A stretch of 64,000 bases of DNA, taken from the NCBI GenBank assembly GCA_035549555.1, contig DASZQR010000010.1:434001-498000 (forward strand), in the 5' to 3' direction. The position numbers and the translations under genes were made by a program. The notes beneath the pieces are model-generated. The model was not told the DNA's origin, made no database searches, and was given only the letters and a program-made list of their open reading frames with translations. This DNA is from Patescibacteria group bacterium (GTDB lineage Bacteria; Patescibacteriota; Microgenomatia; UBA8517). Positions 35,937-45,740 of the stretch are shown here, one piece after another. The stretch's first letter is position 1, and every line of letters starts with the position of its first letter.

Positions 35937-37386
35937 TTAAACTTTTACCAACTAAAAATAAAAGTAAAACAAAATAAAATAGACCACCGACAATAACCAT
36001 TAATCCAATCGAATAAAAACTTGGCGTAAAAATACTTCGCAAAATTAAAAGTAAAATTGCCATTCCAGCACTTGCATATAGTGGTTTCAAAACACTTTCA
36101 TTTAATGAAAAGTTTACATATTTTTTGGCTAAATATATTGCGATAATTGACGAAACTTCAACAATACAATATGCAAAAGCTGCTCCATCAATTCCAAATT
36201 TAGTGGCCAAAAGCGGCACAAAAATTAATGTGAGTACTGTCCACATAATCATTAAATATGATGTTATTTTAATTTTTCCAATTGCATTAAAAACATTTGT
36301 AATTTGCGTTGTAAAACTCGCGACTATTGAATTAAATCCAAAAAATATTAAAGGAATTATTGCTGGTGTCCATTTCACCCATTTAGGAACTACATGAATT
36401 AATTGTGGTGCCAAAATGATCATTCCTAAAACTGCCGGCATTACCAAAAAAGTTATAAAAAATATTGTTCTTGTAAGAGTTTTTGAAAGTTCACTTTTAT
36501 CGTCCTGCATTCTTGCAAAAGCGGGAAAACTAACTCTTTGTACATTATCCATTACAATGCGAAGTGGTGCTTGTGCCCACCCTTGCGCCCAAGTTAAATA
36601 ACCGACTCCTTCAAGCCCAACAATTTTTCCAAGTAAAAGTATTGGCGCTTGATCTTTAAGAAGAGCAATAAAAGTATTAGCTTGATATGGTATTCCAAAT
36701 TTTAATAGATGTTTTAATGTTGGAAGTGAGAAACTTATTCCGATTTTCCAAGGTTGCATAAAATAAATAAGAATCACTCCAACTATCCCAGAAGCCAAAA
36801 ACGAAACTGTATAAGATGTTATTCCAAGTCCTTTCCATGCCAAAAAAACTAAAATCAAATTGTAAATTAAATTTTCAATAATATTTACAAATGCTAGTCT
36901 TTCAAATTTTAAATGTCTTTCAAGAAGTACTGAAGGAATTGTTTTTAAAGATGAGAAAAAAAGCGAAATCCCAAGCGCATACATTAAATAAATTCCATCT
37001 TGTCCCAAATGATATGTATTTTTAATTACTGGAGTAATCAAAAATAAAATTATCAAAAGTAAAATAACCAGCCCCTGCTGGACTGTAAAAGCAGTTTGCA
37101 AATCTTTTGTTGTTAAATTTTCTTTTTTCTGAATAAGAGAAGCTGCGAGTCCTATATCAGAAAAATAACTCATGATAAGTTTTACAGTAGAAAGTATTCC
37201 AAAAATTCCAAATTCTGCAGGGCTTAGAAAAATAGTTAATGCCCCAGTTGTCAAAAAAGTTATTAAATACAAAACAAAATATTGAGAAGTTAAAGTCACA
37301 ACTCCCTTAACCATTCTATCTTTCACAGTTTCCAGTGTTATCTCAGATGTAGGATCAAAATGCTCTTCTGGATGAATATCTTCCAC
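35893..37386 (-). CDS. MOP-family oligosaccharide flippase
   Basis: 497 residues from a GTG start (an ATG 24 codons in is an alternative). A hydrophilic N-terminus ending VKDRMVKGVVTLTSQ leads into about 14 helices; FGIPYQANTFIALLKDQAPILLLG and AGQGWAQAP-like YLTWAQGWAQAPLRI are typical of WzxC/RfbX-type exporters. Would flip lipid-linked glycans outward. Second flippase of the window, from a different branch than 7482, so at least two lipid-linked glycans may be exported. Confidence 0.87.
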   Translation of the reverse strand: MEDIHPEEHFDPTSEITLETVKDRMVKGVVTLTSQYFVLYLITFLTTGALTIFLSPAEFGIFGILSTVKLIMSYFSDIGLAASLIQKKENLTTKDLQTAFTVQQGLVILLLIILFLITPVIKNTYHLGQDGIYLMYALGISLFFSSLKTIPSVLLERHLKFERLAFVNIIENLIYNLILVFLAWKGLGITSYTVSFLASGIVGVILIYFMQPWKIGISFSLPTLKHLLKFGIPYQANTFIALLKDQAPILLLGKIVGLEGVGYLTWAQGWAQAPLRIVMDNVQRVSFPAFARMQDDKSELSKTLTRTIFFITFLVMPAVLGMIILAPQLIHVVPKWVKWTPAIIPLIFFGFNSIVASFTTQITNVFNAIGKIKITSYLMIMWTVLTLIFVPLLATKFGIDGAAFAYCIVEVSSIIAIYLAKKYVNFSLNESVLKPLYASAGMAILLLILRSIFTPSFYSIGLMVIVGGLFYFVLLLFLVGKSLIEDAKKSFNTLFNR

Positions 37387-39103
37387 GATTAAATTGTAAC
37401 ATTAAAAAGGCACCAAGTCCTATCCATGAGATAAGTGAAATAATATTTCCAATGGTTCTTATTGGTGTGTCATATAAATGAACTTGTACATGATGCGCCC
37501 CTACCGGAATCATGACATACATGCGCCCCCACTGCTCAGTCTTTGGCACAAAAGTTGGAATTTCTTTTCCATCAACGAAAACTTTCCAACCAGGAAATTC
37601 AAAAACGCCGAGACGAATAATCGCATTATCTGTCACGTTAATATCAAAACTATTATTATTTGTTCCTAAGTTTATATTGCTCGCTTTTGCATCTCCTCCA
37701 AGTACTTCTACAAAATTTGTCATTGGAGCTTTTGGCGCAGTTACAGCAGTAACAGGTAAATAATCATAAATTCCAGCAGTTCGCTGAAGGTCCCATGCAG
37801 CTCCTGTGAATTTTTGTGCATCAGTCAAAGGTCCAAGATGTCCAAACTCAGGGACAAAATAATTCCAGTTCATAATAAGAAGTCCTGCAACAGCAGCAAA
37901 AATTAAAAAGTAAAATTTATTTGGCAAAATTTTTGCCAAACTTCCAATAGCAAAAGAAAAACTAAAAACAACAATTGTTAAAAATCTCCAGGGAAATTGC
38001 ACAAATCGAAGCGTATTGATATGTTCCCAAATTGGCGTTGATTTATTATGAATCATAAAAACCGCAACCCATCCAACAACAAAAAAGTATCCTACTATTA
38101 ACATCCAATCTTGAATCTTTCTTTTTCTAATAAACCACAAAAATCCAATTCCCAAAATTATTATTGGTAGAATCCAGTACAAGTAACCTACTTGAAAAGT
38201 TAATCCATCATTTGCTCCCCAAACAGATGGCCCATATCCCCAAAATCTGGAAAATAAAAGTTGTTTTATCGTTGCAAAATGTGCCGAGAAATCATAATAC
38301 CCTTCAATCAAAGTATTTGTTTGCACATATTTTTGTTCAAGCAAAACCGGAAGAGTAAAAAATGCTGCAAGCCCAAGTGACAAAATTCCAGCAGCTATAA
38401 AATTTAATACGGTCCTAATTGAATTTGTACCAAATATTTTTTTGTAATTATTTTTAATTAGCCAAATAGCACACCATCCAATAAATACAGGTGCAAAAAT
38501 CATCGCTGTTAAATTATGAGAAAGCAAAATTCCAAACCAGGAAATTGCAAGCCAAATAATATTTCTTATTTTATTTTCTTTTTTTGTAATCAAATGATAG
38601 GAGCTTGCAAGTATTGAGGGTATCCATATCCAAGCCCAAGCTTCATCCATCGCTCCGCGAACATAAATGTCAACTGCATGGTATGGTGCCCAAACATAAA
38701 AAATGGATGAAACTATTCCTCCAAGTTTTCCCCAAAATTCTTTTGCAAGGTAATACATTGATATTCCGGAAAAAATAAAGGCTGAAATAAAAGTTAATTT
38801 AACTGTTTCAGTAAATGCAAAACCAAAAACTCTAAATATTTCTCCATATAAATACGGAAGTGGCGGATAAAAATTAAACAGAGGAAATCCAAATCCATAC
38901 CCCATATCAGGTACCCAACGGCAAGGAATTTGCAAAGTCAAAAAACATTTTTCCATTTCAAGCTGCCTCATCATCTGCAAATCATCATGCATATTGAAAT
39001 ACCCCGAACCAATTAAACCTTTGCCTGCCAAAATCGCAAATAAAATTACAATTACCAGAGGCCAAAAATTAGAAGAATGATAAAGTTTTCTTAAAAAGCC
39101 CAT
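37355..39103 (-). CDS. Polytopic membrane protein, PTPS-related/YfhO-like, GT-C-like
   Basis: About 582 residues from the ATG (a TTG two codons earlier is less likely). MHDDLQMMRQLEMEKC and LQIPCRWVPDMGYGFGFPLF in the first loop match the paralog at 17312. Unlike it, the C-terminus has a full YfhO-like beta domain: EFPGWKVFVDGKEIP, PVGAHHVQVHLYDTPIRTIGN. YfhO proteins are linked to wall or teichoic acid glycosylation in Firmicutes. Heads a four-gene operon; TAAGAT ends 6 nt before its ATG. Confidence 0.78.
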   Translation of the reverse strand: MGFLRKLYHSSNFWPLVIVILFAILAGKGLIGSGYFNMHDDLQMMRQLEMEKCFLTLQIPCRWVPDMGYGFGFPLFNFYPPLPYLYGEIFRVFGFAFTETVKLTFISAFIFSGISMYYLAKEFWGKLGGIVSSIFYVWAPYHAVDIYVRGAMDEAWAWIWIPSILASSYHLITKKENKIRNIIWLAISWFGILLSHNLTAMIFAPVFIGWCAIWLIKNNYKKIFGTNSIRTVLNFIAAGILSLGLAAFFTLPVLLEQKYVQTNTLIEGYYDFSAHFATIKQLLFSRFWGYGPSVWGANDGLTFQVGYLYWILPIIILGIGFLWFIRKRKIQDWMLIVGYFFVVGWVAVFMIHNKSTPIWEHINTLRFVQFPWRFLTIVVFSFSFAIGSLAKILPNKFYFLIFAAVAGLLIMNWNYFVPEFGHLGPLTDAQKFTGAAWDLQRTAGIYDYLPVTAVTAPKAPMTNFVEVLGGDAKASNINLGTNNNSFDINVTDNAIIRLGVFEFPGWKVFVDGKEIPTFVPKTEQWGRMYVMIPVGAHHVQVHLYDTPIRTIGNIISLISWIGLGAFLMLQFNRGRYSSRRAF

Positions 39104-39109
39104 ATCCAA

Positions 39110-39153
39110 ATCTTATCAAAATAAAGATTTTTAATCCACAAAAATGCTAAAAT
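39110..39153. promoter_or_regulatory. Divergent -10 boxes, leaderless spacing
   Basis: Minus-strand TAAGAT (plus ATCTTA, 39110-39115) is 6 nt before the ATG at 39103; plus-strand TAAAAT (39148-39153) is 5 nt before the ATG at 39159. Confidence 0.45.
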
Positions 39154-39158
39154 AAGTA

Positions 39159-39707
39159 ATGAGTGATGAATCTTCAAAAGAAATTAACCAAGAAATTTCT
39201 GATTTAGAAGCACCAAAGTACTGGACAACTCTCTATCATGGTTCTAATCTCGGAAGAAAGGAGTGGGAAGGAAAAATTCAAACACTTGACCAGCCCACAC
39301 TAAAACTTACACAAGGGCTGTCAACAATTACACAGCAAGACAAAGATTATTCTGGAAAAATCGGGTATTATGGAACAACAAAAACCTACCAAATTCCAAC
39401 CAGGGGCACAACCAATCAACCACTAGAAATAAGAATTCTATTTCCAGATTTTCACAGCCGCTCCAAGTTATCCGATGAAGCGATTCCTTATTATGGTAAT
39501 AAATATGGCAACGAAGAAGCAAAGAGAATTAAAGAACTATCAGATTCAGTACATTGGAGAAATATGCAAAAAGGCAGACACCCACTATTACCCAAAAATA
39601 TGGAGTTAACCAAACTACAAGACAACAATTTAAATGGCATACGAATAGTTCAATACGTACCTACTGACTTATTGAAAATTTATAAACAGGAAATAAATTT
39701 AGAGTAA
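39159..39707 (+). CDS. Hypothetical protein with a YHGS motif
   Basis: 182 residues, soluble, no Cys. After an acidic N-terminus, YWTTLYHGSNLGRKEW begins the fold; later IGYYGTTKTYQIPTRG and LEIRILFPDF. An LYHGS/T piece near the start is seen in ADP-ribosyltransferase-fold proteins, but no clear catalytic Glu motif follows, so this is only a hint. Single gene with its own promoter; its stop touches the stop of the convergent GT-C gene. Confidence 0.55.
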   Translation: MSDESSKEINQEISDLEAPKYWTTLYHGSNLGRKEWEGKIQTLDQPTLKLTQGLSTITQQDKDYSGKIGYYGTTKTYQIPTRGTTNQPLEIRILFPDFHSRSKLSDEAIPYYGNKYGNEEAKRIKELSDSVHWRNMQKGRHPLLPKNMELTKLQDNNLNGIRIVQYVPTDLLKIYKQEINLE

Positions 39708-41261
39708 TTATTTCTTATTTGGTTCTACAATTTGAAAAAATAATAACGCTTCCTGTGGTCCAAATCTTGCATATTCATCGCTATCCTTTTCTTTTATCAT
39801 CGCTTTTGGATAGCTTGCAATTAATTTTAATCCCAATCTTTGATAATCTTCAGGCTTTATTAAAATTCTTGAAGTATTTACAACAAAAAATGTCTGATCG
39901 CCTGCTTTAAATGCAGCTTTTAACTGTTCTGGTACATCAGTAAAATTAAGCCCCGTCCCAACAACTGTAACTTTTGGATAATTATTAAGATACATTTCAA
40001 GTCCATCAGGAAGCGTTCCAAAAAATCCTTCTGTTCCAACTACAATTTGTGGAGCAGTCGGCAAACTTCTCAAATAGAAAGATATTTCCTTTATCCCTTG
40101 TCCTGCAGTCCATTCTTCCAAATATCCGCTTCGTTCGCTGTTTGGTAAATTTGCAGTTGCTGGATCAACAATTAAATCTTTATCAAAAAGCAAAGACTGT
40201 ATTATAAAAACTACAAGAAGTGTTAGTGTTATTAGTTTCACCAATTGCTTTTTTGTATTCAAAAATGCAATTGAGATTAGAATTATAAAAAACGGAACTG
40301 TAAAAAGAATATATCTTACAGTTAAAACTTTTGCATACTCGCTTTGTACCAAAAGAGGAATTAAAAACCAGGCAAAAATAATTGCAACTTCTTTCCAATA
40401 TTTTTTGTAATTTCTAAATATTCCAATTGCAGCTAAAATTAATCCAATTCCAGGCCCCATTTTAATAAGCCAGTCAGCAAAAACTTCAGTAATATAAGAC
40501 GTAAACGGATCGCGCGGATTTGTCCAAATGTGAGAAATTGGATAAACATAATCCAAATTTCGCGATGCAATAAGTTCAAAATTTGGCCCAAGTCTTAAAA
40601 TATTAAACATTCCAAAAGCAATTACATAAGTTACTAAAGTTAAGCCAATAAGTTTCAAAAGTTCTTTAAAATTACCCGCAAAAAGCCAAGTGACTGGAAT
40701 TAATAAAATAAAAAATATAGCAGGAGATTTTGTAAGCCATGCAAAACCTAAACAAAATCCTGCAAGCATTGCTGTATCAAGTCTTTTAAATTTTGCGGTC
40801 AATAATGCAAAAAAGAATGTCCAAATACCAAACATACAAAGCATTGAATCAACTAATGCCATCCTGTCGAAGAAAAATGCTATCGGAACAATTGCCCACA
40901 AAAACGACGCAAGCAAAGAAATAATTTTATTTTTAAAAAGCAAATAAGAAGATGCAAAAATTCCAACTATAGTTCCTATTCCACAAATCACTGATTCCAA
41001 TCTTCCAATCCACAACGGATCCTGAAAATGTCTAATTAAAAGCATCAAGATCCACATATAAAGCGGTTCTTTTCCGTCAGAAAGTGGCAAAAATCGCAGT
41101 GTTGACTCAGCTGCCATCACCTGGCTCCACCTTATATAAATTGCCTCATCAGCAAAAACAGGAAGAATTGTTAAATGAAGTATTCGAATTACAAAAGCAA
41201 AAATTAAAATTCCTATCAAAATTAGAATTTGCCAAAACCAATTCTTAATTAATTTCGTCAT
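39708..41261 (-). CDS. GT-C glycosyltransferase (PMT/ArnT-like)
   Basis: 517 residues. Asp38-Glu39 in PVFADEAIYIRWSQ, followed by LPLSDGKEPLYMWILM (the K-x-P-x-x-x-W of ArnT/PMT) and WIGRLESVICG. About 12 helices; outer C-terminal part with VGTEGFFGTLPDGLEMYL. Closer to classic GT39/GT83 enzymes than to family A. Begins with a minus-strand AATAAT 6 nt before its ATG; stop codon abuts that of the convergent gene at 39159. Confidence 0.86.
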   Translation of the reverse strand: MTKLIKNWFWQILILIGILIFAFVIRILHLTILPVFADEAIYIRWSQVMAAESTLRFLPLSDGKEPLYMWILMLLIRHFQDPLWIGRLESVICGIGTIVGIFASSYLLFKNKIISLLASFLWAIVPIAFFFDRMALVDSMLCMFGIWTFFFALLTAKFKRLDTAMLAGFCLGFAWLTKSPAIFFILLIPVTWLFAGNFKELLKLIGLTLVTYVIAFGMFNILRLGPNFELIASRNLDYVYPISHIWTNPRDPFTSYITEVFADWLIKMGPGIGLILAAIGIFRNYKKYWKEVAIIFAWFLIPLLVQSEYAKVLTVRYILFTVPFFIILISIAFLNTKKQLVKLITLTLLVVFIIQSLLFDKDLIVDPATANLPNSERSGYLEEWTAGQGIKEISFYLRSLPTAPQIVVGTEGFFGTLPDGLEMYLNNYPKVTVVGTGLNFTDVPEQLKAAFKAGDQTFFVVNTSRILIKPEDYQRLGLKLIASYPKAMIKEKDSDEYARFGPQEALLFFQIVEPNKK

Positions 41262-41275
41262 AATGTAATTATTAC

Positions 41276-41286
41276 AAGCTTTGCTT
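41276..41286. repeat. Mini-palindrome, CAAGCTYTGCTTA family, copy 4
   Basis: AAGC-TTT-GCTT inside TACAAGCTTTGCTTATAA. Like copy 1 it lies between two minus-strand genes, directly after the stop of the upstream gene and just before the -10 box of the next. Confidence 0.55.
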
Positions 41287-41986
41287 ATAATGGATATAAA
41301 TTCCCGTCATATCTTAAAAATTTTCCATTAAATTCTTCTTTCCAGCTTTTCGTAATTGCGATTATTTTTTCTGCCTGTTCTGCCGGATCATCAGTTCCGT
41401 CTGGATTCATATCTGTTTTCATATCTCCCGGATGAACTGCAAAAGTTTTTACAGTATTCGGTAAGTCAGCAATGCTACAAAAAGTATACATATTTAAAGC
41501 CACCTTGCTTGCACGATATCCATAATTTCCAGTTTCACTTCCAAATTCGTCGTGAAAGGATGCACGATCAGACGAAATGTTAATTACAAAGCTTGGGTTT
41601 GAATTAAGAAGCGGCAAAAATTTTTTCAAAACAAAAAGCGGCGAAACTGCATTGGTATTAAACATTTTAATTAATATTTCTCTTTCCAGGTTTTCCAGTT
41701 TACAAGCAATATCCGGATTATTATTTGTTGCAGTATCTTTATTTATTCCAGCGTTATTAATCAACAAATCCAATACTTTGGTTTTTTTAGAAATCATCTT
41801 AAAAGCTTCATTAATTTGATCATCATCAGTCACATCAAGTGGAAAGTAATAAATGTTTGGAGGATTTTGTAATCTAAAATCAAGACTTCTTACACCAGCA
41901 AAAACAAAATAATTATTAGATAAATTTTTTACAAAAGCATCTCCAAGCCCGCGTGACGCCCCAGTTACAAATGCATATTTTGTCAT
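41285..41986 (-). CDS. Short-chain dehydrogenase/reductase (SDR)
   Basis: 233 residues. TGASRGLG at 8-15 binds NAD(P); NNAG at 77-80; Ser139 in INISSD; Tyr157-x3-Lys161 in YGYRASK form the classical SDR active site. No Asp after strand 2 but GVRS there, which favours NADP. It could reduce a keto-sugar or another small carbonyl. ATGA overlap with the DPM1-like GT2 gene upstream. The complete motif set makes an active enzyme likely. Confidence 0.86.
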   Translation of the reverse strand: MTKYAFVTGASRGLGDAFVKNLSNNYFVFAGVRSLDFRLQNPPNIYYFPLDVTDDDQINEAFKMISKKTKVLDLLINNAGINKDTATNNNPDIACKLENLEREILIKMFNTNAVSPLFVLKKFLPLLNSNPSFVINISSDRASFHDEFGSETGNYGYRASKVALNMYTFCSIADLPNTVKTFAVHPGDMKTDMNPDGTDDPAEQAEKIIAITKSWKEEFNGKFLRYDGNLYPL

Positions 41987-42744
41987 GAATACAGCCCTTT
42001 CATATCATTCATTTTTACACGTATTATTTGCATTAGCATTTCCTCACTCTCCCGAAAATAACGCCCTGACCCATGCCCCTTAGTATTGCTGACATCACGG
42101 TCGTGCCACGAAACTTCAACTTCCTTAATTTTACATCCATTAATTTTCAAAATATGAAGTAGTTCCACATCATAAGATGTAACTTTCCACCCAGAAGTCC
42201 TCTGTTTTGTTTTAAAAAATTCAAGTTCTGGGAAAGCTTTCTCAATATCCGTTCTTTTAAATAGTTTAAATCCACATTGTGTATCTTTAATTTCTGGTAG
42301 TATTAAAATCCTTCTAAAAGTAAGAAATACAACCGATCCAATTCTTCGAAGTATTGAAAAATTATTTCGATTAAATCCTCGTGATCCAATTACAACTTCT
42401 GCATATTTTGTAAAAGGCAAAAGTTTATCAAGTTGATCAATTGGAGTTGACTGATCCATATCTGTAAACAGTACCCATTCACCTTTTGCTTGTTTTAATC
42501 CCGAAAGAAGAGCTGATGGTTTACCTCCATGTTCATTTTTTAATAACTTAAAATTCTTTAGAGTTTTAATTTGCTTTTCAATAATTTCTTTAGAATTATC
42601 TGTACTTCCATCATCGGAAATTATTACCTCAAAATTAAAATCCTTTTTAGATAAATATTTATAAACTTCGTCTAAAACTTTTCTTTGCAAATTTTTCTCT
42701 TCGTTATAACAAGGAATTATTACTGAAAGAAAAATTTTTTGCAT
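41983..42744 (-). CDS. GT2 polyprenyl-phosphate sugar synthase (DPM1/ALG5-like)
   Basis: 253 residues from ATG (the TTG six codons earlier lies inside the neighbour). FLSVIIPCYNEEKNL, VIISDDGSTDNSKEII, NEHGGKPSALLSGLKQAKGEWVLFTDMD with the metal-binding TDMDQ; IKDTQCGFKLFKR is typical of ALG5/DPG synthase. No C-terminal membrane domain. It would supply polyprenyl-P-sugar to the two family B GT-C enzymes directly upstream in the operon. Confidence 0.88.
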   Translation of the reverse strand: MQKIFLSVIIPCYNEEKNLQRKVLDEVYKYLSKKDFNFEVIISDDGSTDNSKEIIEKQIKTLKNFKLLKNEHGGKPSALLSGLKQAKGEWVLFTDMDQSTPIDQLDKLLPFTKYAEVVIGSRGFNRNNFSILRRIGSVVFLTFRRILILPEIKDTQCGFKLFKRTDIEKAFPELEFFKTKQRTSGWKVTSYDVELLHILKINGCKIKEVEVSWHDRDVSNTKGHGSGRYFRESEEMLMQIIRVKMNDMKGLYS

Positions 42745-42745
42745 A

Positions 42746-44230
42746 TTAATTAGTAAATCCAAACATTGGATAAGTTAAATTATAATCTTTTCCTTCACAG
42801 GATGTATCAATTGTTTTCAGATTATACTTTTTATAGTCTGGCTTTATAAGTCCAAGTGCTCCATAACTTTTATCAAATCCATCAACGAGAGAGAGCGGGA
42901 AAACAATTGAGTAAACCGGAATATTATTTGATACTGGTTTTGTTTTTAAATTTTCCTCCCAAGTAAAATACCTGTATCCCAAATCATTTCCAGGTGTTGT
43001 TATAAAAGACAACGAAACACATGGATAATTATGAAGATCTGCATCTTCCTTTATTGCAGAAATTATTGCTTTTCTTTCTATATAACCATCAGCATTAACA
43101 GGTCTCGTAAAAAACTGGTATAAATTTAAAATTAAAAATATCCCAATTAATAAAAATCCAAAGTGTTTTCTTTTTTTATTTTTTATTAATTCATTAATTC
43201 CAATCGCAGCAAGTATTATATAAACAATATTCATACCGTTTAGATAATATTCTGAAACATTTAAAGATATTTTCGAAAAAAACAAAATATAAATTGAAAG
43301 CCAAATTAAAAAAATAACTCCTAAATTTTTTGAAATTATTTTTTTGTAAACAAAACAGAGAATTAAAACTACAAAAAACCAAAACATTATTCTTGTATCA
43401 AGATTTATTGTGTTTAATGCAAAAATATTCGTTGAATTTTTATAAACCAATTGCATGGTGCGGTCTAGTTTGGCAAAAAATCCCATCGAAGTGCCAGAAA
43501 TATAATCTTTACTTGTAGTAAGAGATGCAAAAAGAGCCTTTGTTTGTTGAAATCCATGGCGGAGTTCAAAAGCAATAAAAGGAATATTCATCAAAAATGC
43601 AATTATTGATCCAACAATCAATTCTTTAAAATTAATTTGTTTTTTTGAAAATATTTGCGCCAAAATGACAAGTGGCATTAAAATAATAAGCTGCAAATTT
43701 AGACTCCAAACTAATCCAATTAAAATTCCCAAAATTATATAACCATACTTTTTACCTTTTAAAATTTGGTTTAATGAAAATAAAAACCATATTGTCCAAA
43801 GCATTACTGGCATCGTTGGAACAACTTCGCGATCCGTAAACACAACCAAAGACGATGTCGCATAAATTAAAGATCCAATTAATCCAACATTTTTGCTAAA
43901 CATCTTTGTAAAAACAAAATAGACACTCCAAACAGAAAATATTCCCAAAATAATTGATAACAGTAATGTTCCTGCAGGATCCATTTTTGTTAAAAGAAAA
44001 AATGGAATTTGTAAATAATAAAAATATGGCCCGATAAAAATTCCATGTGACGAAGTTTCCTGTCCAATAAGCCTTAGATGATGATTAAACAAAATATCTC
44101 GCATAATCCATCCAGCAAGATCACTATCATGATCAAAATAAAAAAAAGTTAATGGCTTATAAACTCTTAAGAAGAGCCCCAAAATTAAAATTAAAAATAA
44201 AATTTTATTTTGTTTTAAATATTTAATCAT
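42746..44230 (-). CDS. GT-C glycosyltransferase, paralog family B, copy 2 (altered motif)
   Basis: 494 residues. The first loop has FYFDHDSDLAGWIMRDILF (Asp33-His-Asp35), replacing the D-Q-x-R-D of its relatives; LRLIGQETSSHGIFIGPYFYYLQIP keeps the rest of the family B pattern. About 11 helices. Overlaps copy 3 by 8 bp. The extra acidic residue and lost Arg may mean a different donor or acceptor. Confidence 0.84.
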   Translation of the reverse strand: MIKYLKQNKILFLILILGLFLRVYKPLTFFYFDHDSDLAGWIMRDILFNHHLRLIGQETSSHGIFIGPYFYYLQIPFFLLTKMDPAGTLLLSIILGIFSVWSVYFVFTKMFSKNVGLIGSLIYATSSLVVFTDREVVPTMPVMLWTIWFLFSLNQILKGKKYGYIILGILIGLVWSLNLQLIILMPLVILAQIFSKKQINFKELIVGSIIAFLMNIPFIAFELRHGFQQTKALFASLTTSKDYISGTSMGFFAKLDRTMQLVYKNSTNIFALNTINLDTRIMFWFFVVLILCFVYKKIISKNLGVIFLIWLSIYILFFSKISLNVSEYYLNGMNIVYIILAAIGINELIKNKKRKHFGFLLIGIFLILNLYQFFTRPVNADGYIERKAIISAIKEDADLHNYPCVSLSFITTPGNDLGYRYFTWEENLKTKPVSNNIPVYSIVFPLSLVDGFDKSYGALGLIKPDYKKYNLKTIDTSCEGKDYNLTYPMFGFTN

Positions 44231-45698
44231 TTCTAATCCTTCTCTGTACAGTTATTCCTCCAGTTGAATAAACTGCTTCTATTTTACCAATTCCATTTTG
44301 TCTCTTTAGCCAATCATTAAGAATACTCGGATGCTGATCGTCAACTTCATAAAGAGTATACAAAAGCGGAACATTTTCAGTTACATTATTTGGATTTGAC
44401 CTCCAGGTAAGTATGTAATTATAAGCATATGGAATTTGCGGTGGTACATAAATATCTACATTAAACTTTTGCCCTGCAGAATTGTCATAAATCCAATTAA
44501 TTGCTGTTTTTTCATTTGCAAAACAAATAGTTCCATTTCCCGTACAATTGTCATTTATTTTCGACCAGATAATTGGGAGGTTCCCGGAAAAAAATAAATA
44601 TAAGAAATAAACTATAAATAATTTCCCAACAATATTAGCTTTCCAAATTTTCCCAAAAATAAGTCCGTAAAATAAAATAAAAATCAAATAATATCCTGTT
44701 AAATAATAATCATATAAAACTCCATAATTTCCTTGATAAAAATAAAGTCCTATTATTGGAGAAATTAATAGTAAAATTATTATTTTATATCCATCATTTT
44801 TAATTAGTTTTGGTAAATTAATTAAAAAGAAAATAGCAGCAATAACCATTACTATAATTTCAGGTTTTTCCCTCGCATCAAAAAGTTTATTTGTAAAAAT
44901 GTCATAATACGATCTTGTTCTTTCAGCCATAAAACTTTGCGTTGGCAATTTAAAACTTCCGCCATCTCCTCCAAAAGTCGAAAACAAATTATGAAGCAAA
45001 ATATGATCATGCTTTAAGTCAAATAAAACAAGTGGTGCAAATGTTAAAAAGAAAACAAAACCAGAAATTAATAAATATTTTAATGTGGGAAATTTCCTTC
45101 TTTGCCAAATTACAAAAATAAATAATGCAGGAAAATAAAAAAATTCCCCGGAAGATCCAAAATTAAATAAAGATAGTCCAGCAACAGCAGATATTATCGC
45201 CCACCAAATTTGCGCATCTTTTCTCTTATTTGTTTTAGCAATACGAAACATTGAATATACTAAAATCATAGATAAAATTAACATCGGCGTTGGGTTTGAA
45301 AGCCATCTCCCTGCAAGTACTATATAAAAAGAAAAACCGGCAATTACCGCAGCAATTATTCCAGAAGTTTTATCCTGTATCTTACTTGCGAGTAAATACA
45401 TTAAATAAATTGCAATTACAGAAGTTAATGCAAGAAAATCAACAGGAACAACTGGGTTTCCGCCGCCCAAAAAATAAAATGGTGCAATTAAATAATAATA
45501 ATAAGGTCCACGAAAAATTCCAGCAAGCCCTGTTGTCGGCCCAATTAAAAAAAACTTATGAAGATGAATCAAATCCCAAATTACCAAAGCATCTCTTCCT
45601 TGATCAAAATAAAACCCTAAAACTTGAGGTATTCTATAAACTCTTAAAAAAAGAGCTGCCACCAAAATTAAAATAATCAACCAATTTTTCTTAAGCAC
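44223..45698 (-). CDS. GT-C glycosyltransferase, paralog family B, copy 3
   Basis: 491 residues from a GTG start; TAAAAT ends 7 nt before it. Asp32-Gln-Gly-Arg35-Asp36 in FYFDQGRDALVIWDL, then KFFLIGPTTGLAGIFRGPYYYYL: the clearest family B signature. ASKIQDKTSGIIAAVIAG is the short cytosolic loop. C-terminal outer part has VDIYVPPQIPYAYNYIL. First gene of the unit B2-DPM1-SDR. Confidence 0.85.
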   Translation of the reverse strand: MLKKNWLIILILVAALFLRVYRIPQVLGFYFDQGRDALVIWDLIHLHKFFLIGPTTGLAGIFRGPYYYYLIAPFYFLGGGNPVVPVDFLALTSVIAIYLMYLLASKIQDKTSGIIAAVIAGFSFYIVLAGRWLSNPTPMLILSMILVYSMFRIAKTNKRKDAQIWWAIISAVAGLSLFNFGSSGEFFYFPALFIFVIWQRRKFPTLKYLLISGFVFFLTFAPLVLFDLKHDHILLHNLFSTFGGDGGSFKLPTQSFMAERTRSYYDIFTNKLFDAREKPEIIVMVIAAIFFLINLPKLIKNDGYKIIILLLISPIIGLYFYQGNYGVLYDYYLTGYYLIFILFYGLIFGKIWKANIVGKLFIVYFLYLFFSGNLPIIWSKINDNCTGNGTICFANEKTAINWIYDNSAGQKFNVDIYVPPQIPYAYNYILTWRSNPNNVTENVPLLYTLYEVDDQHPSILNDWLKRQNGIGKIEAVYSTGGITVQRRIRND

Positions 45699-45740
45699 CT
45701 TATAAATTTTAACACAACTGATATTATCTCATCAGTATAT

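Noticed and set aside
45290-45676. 128-codon plus-strand frame opposite a GT-C gene
   Set aside because: Antisense of hydrophobic helices gives Lys/Gln-rich frames without stops; no family features.
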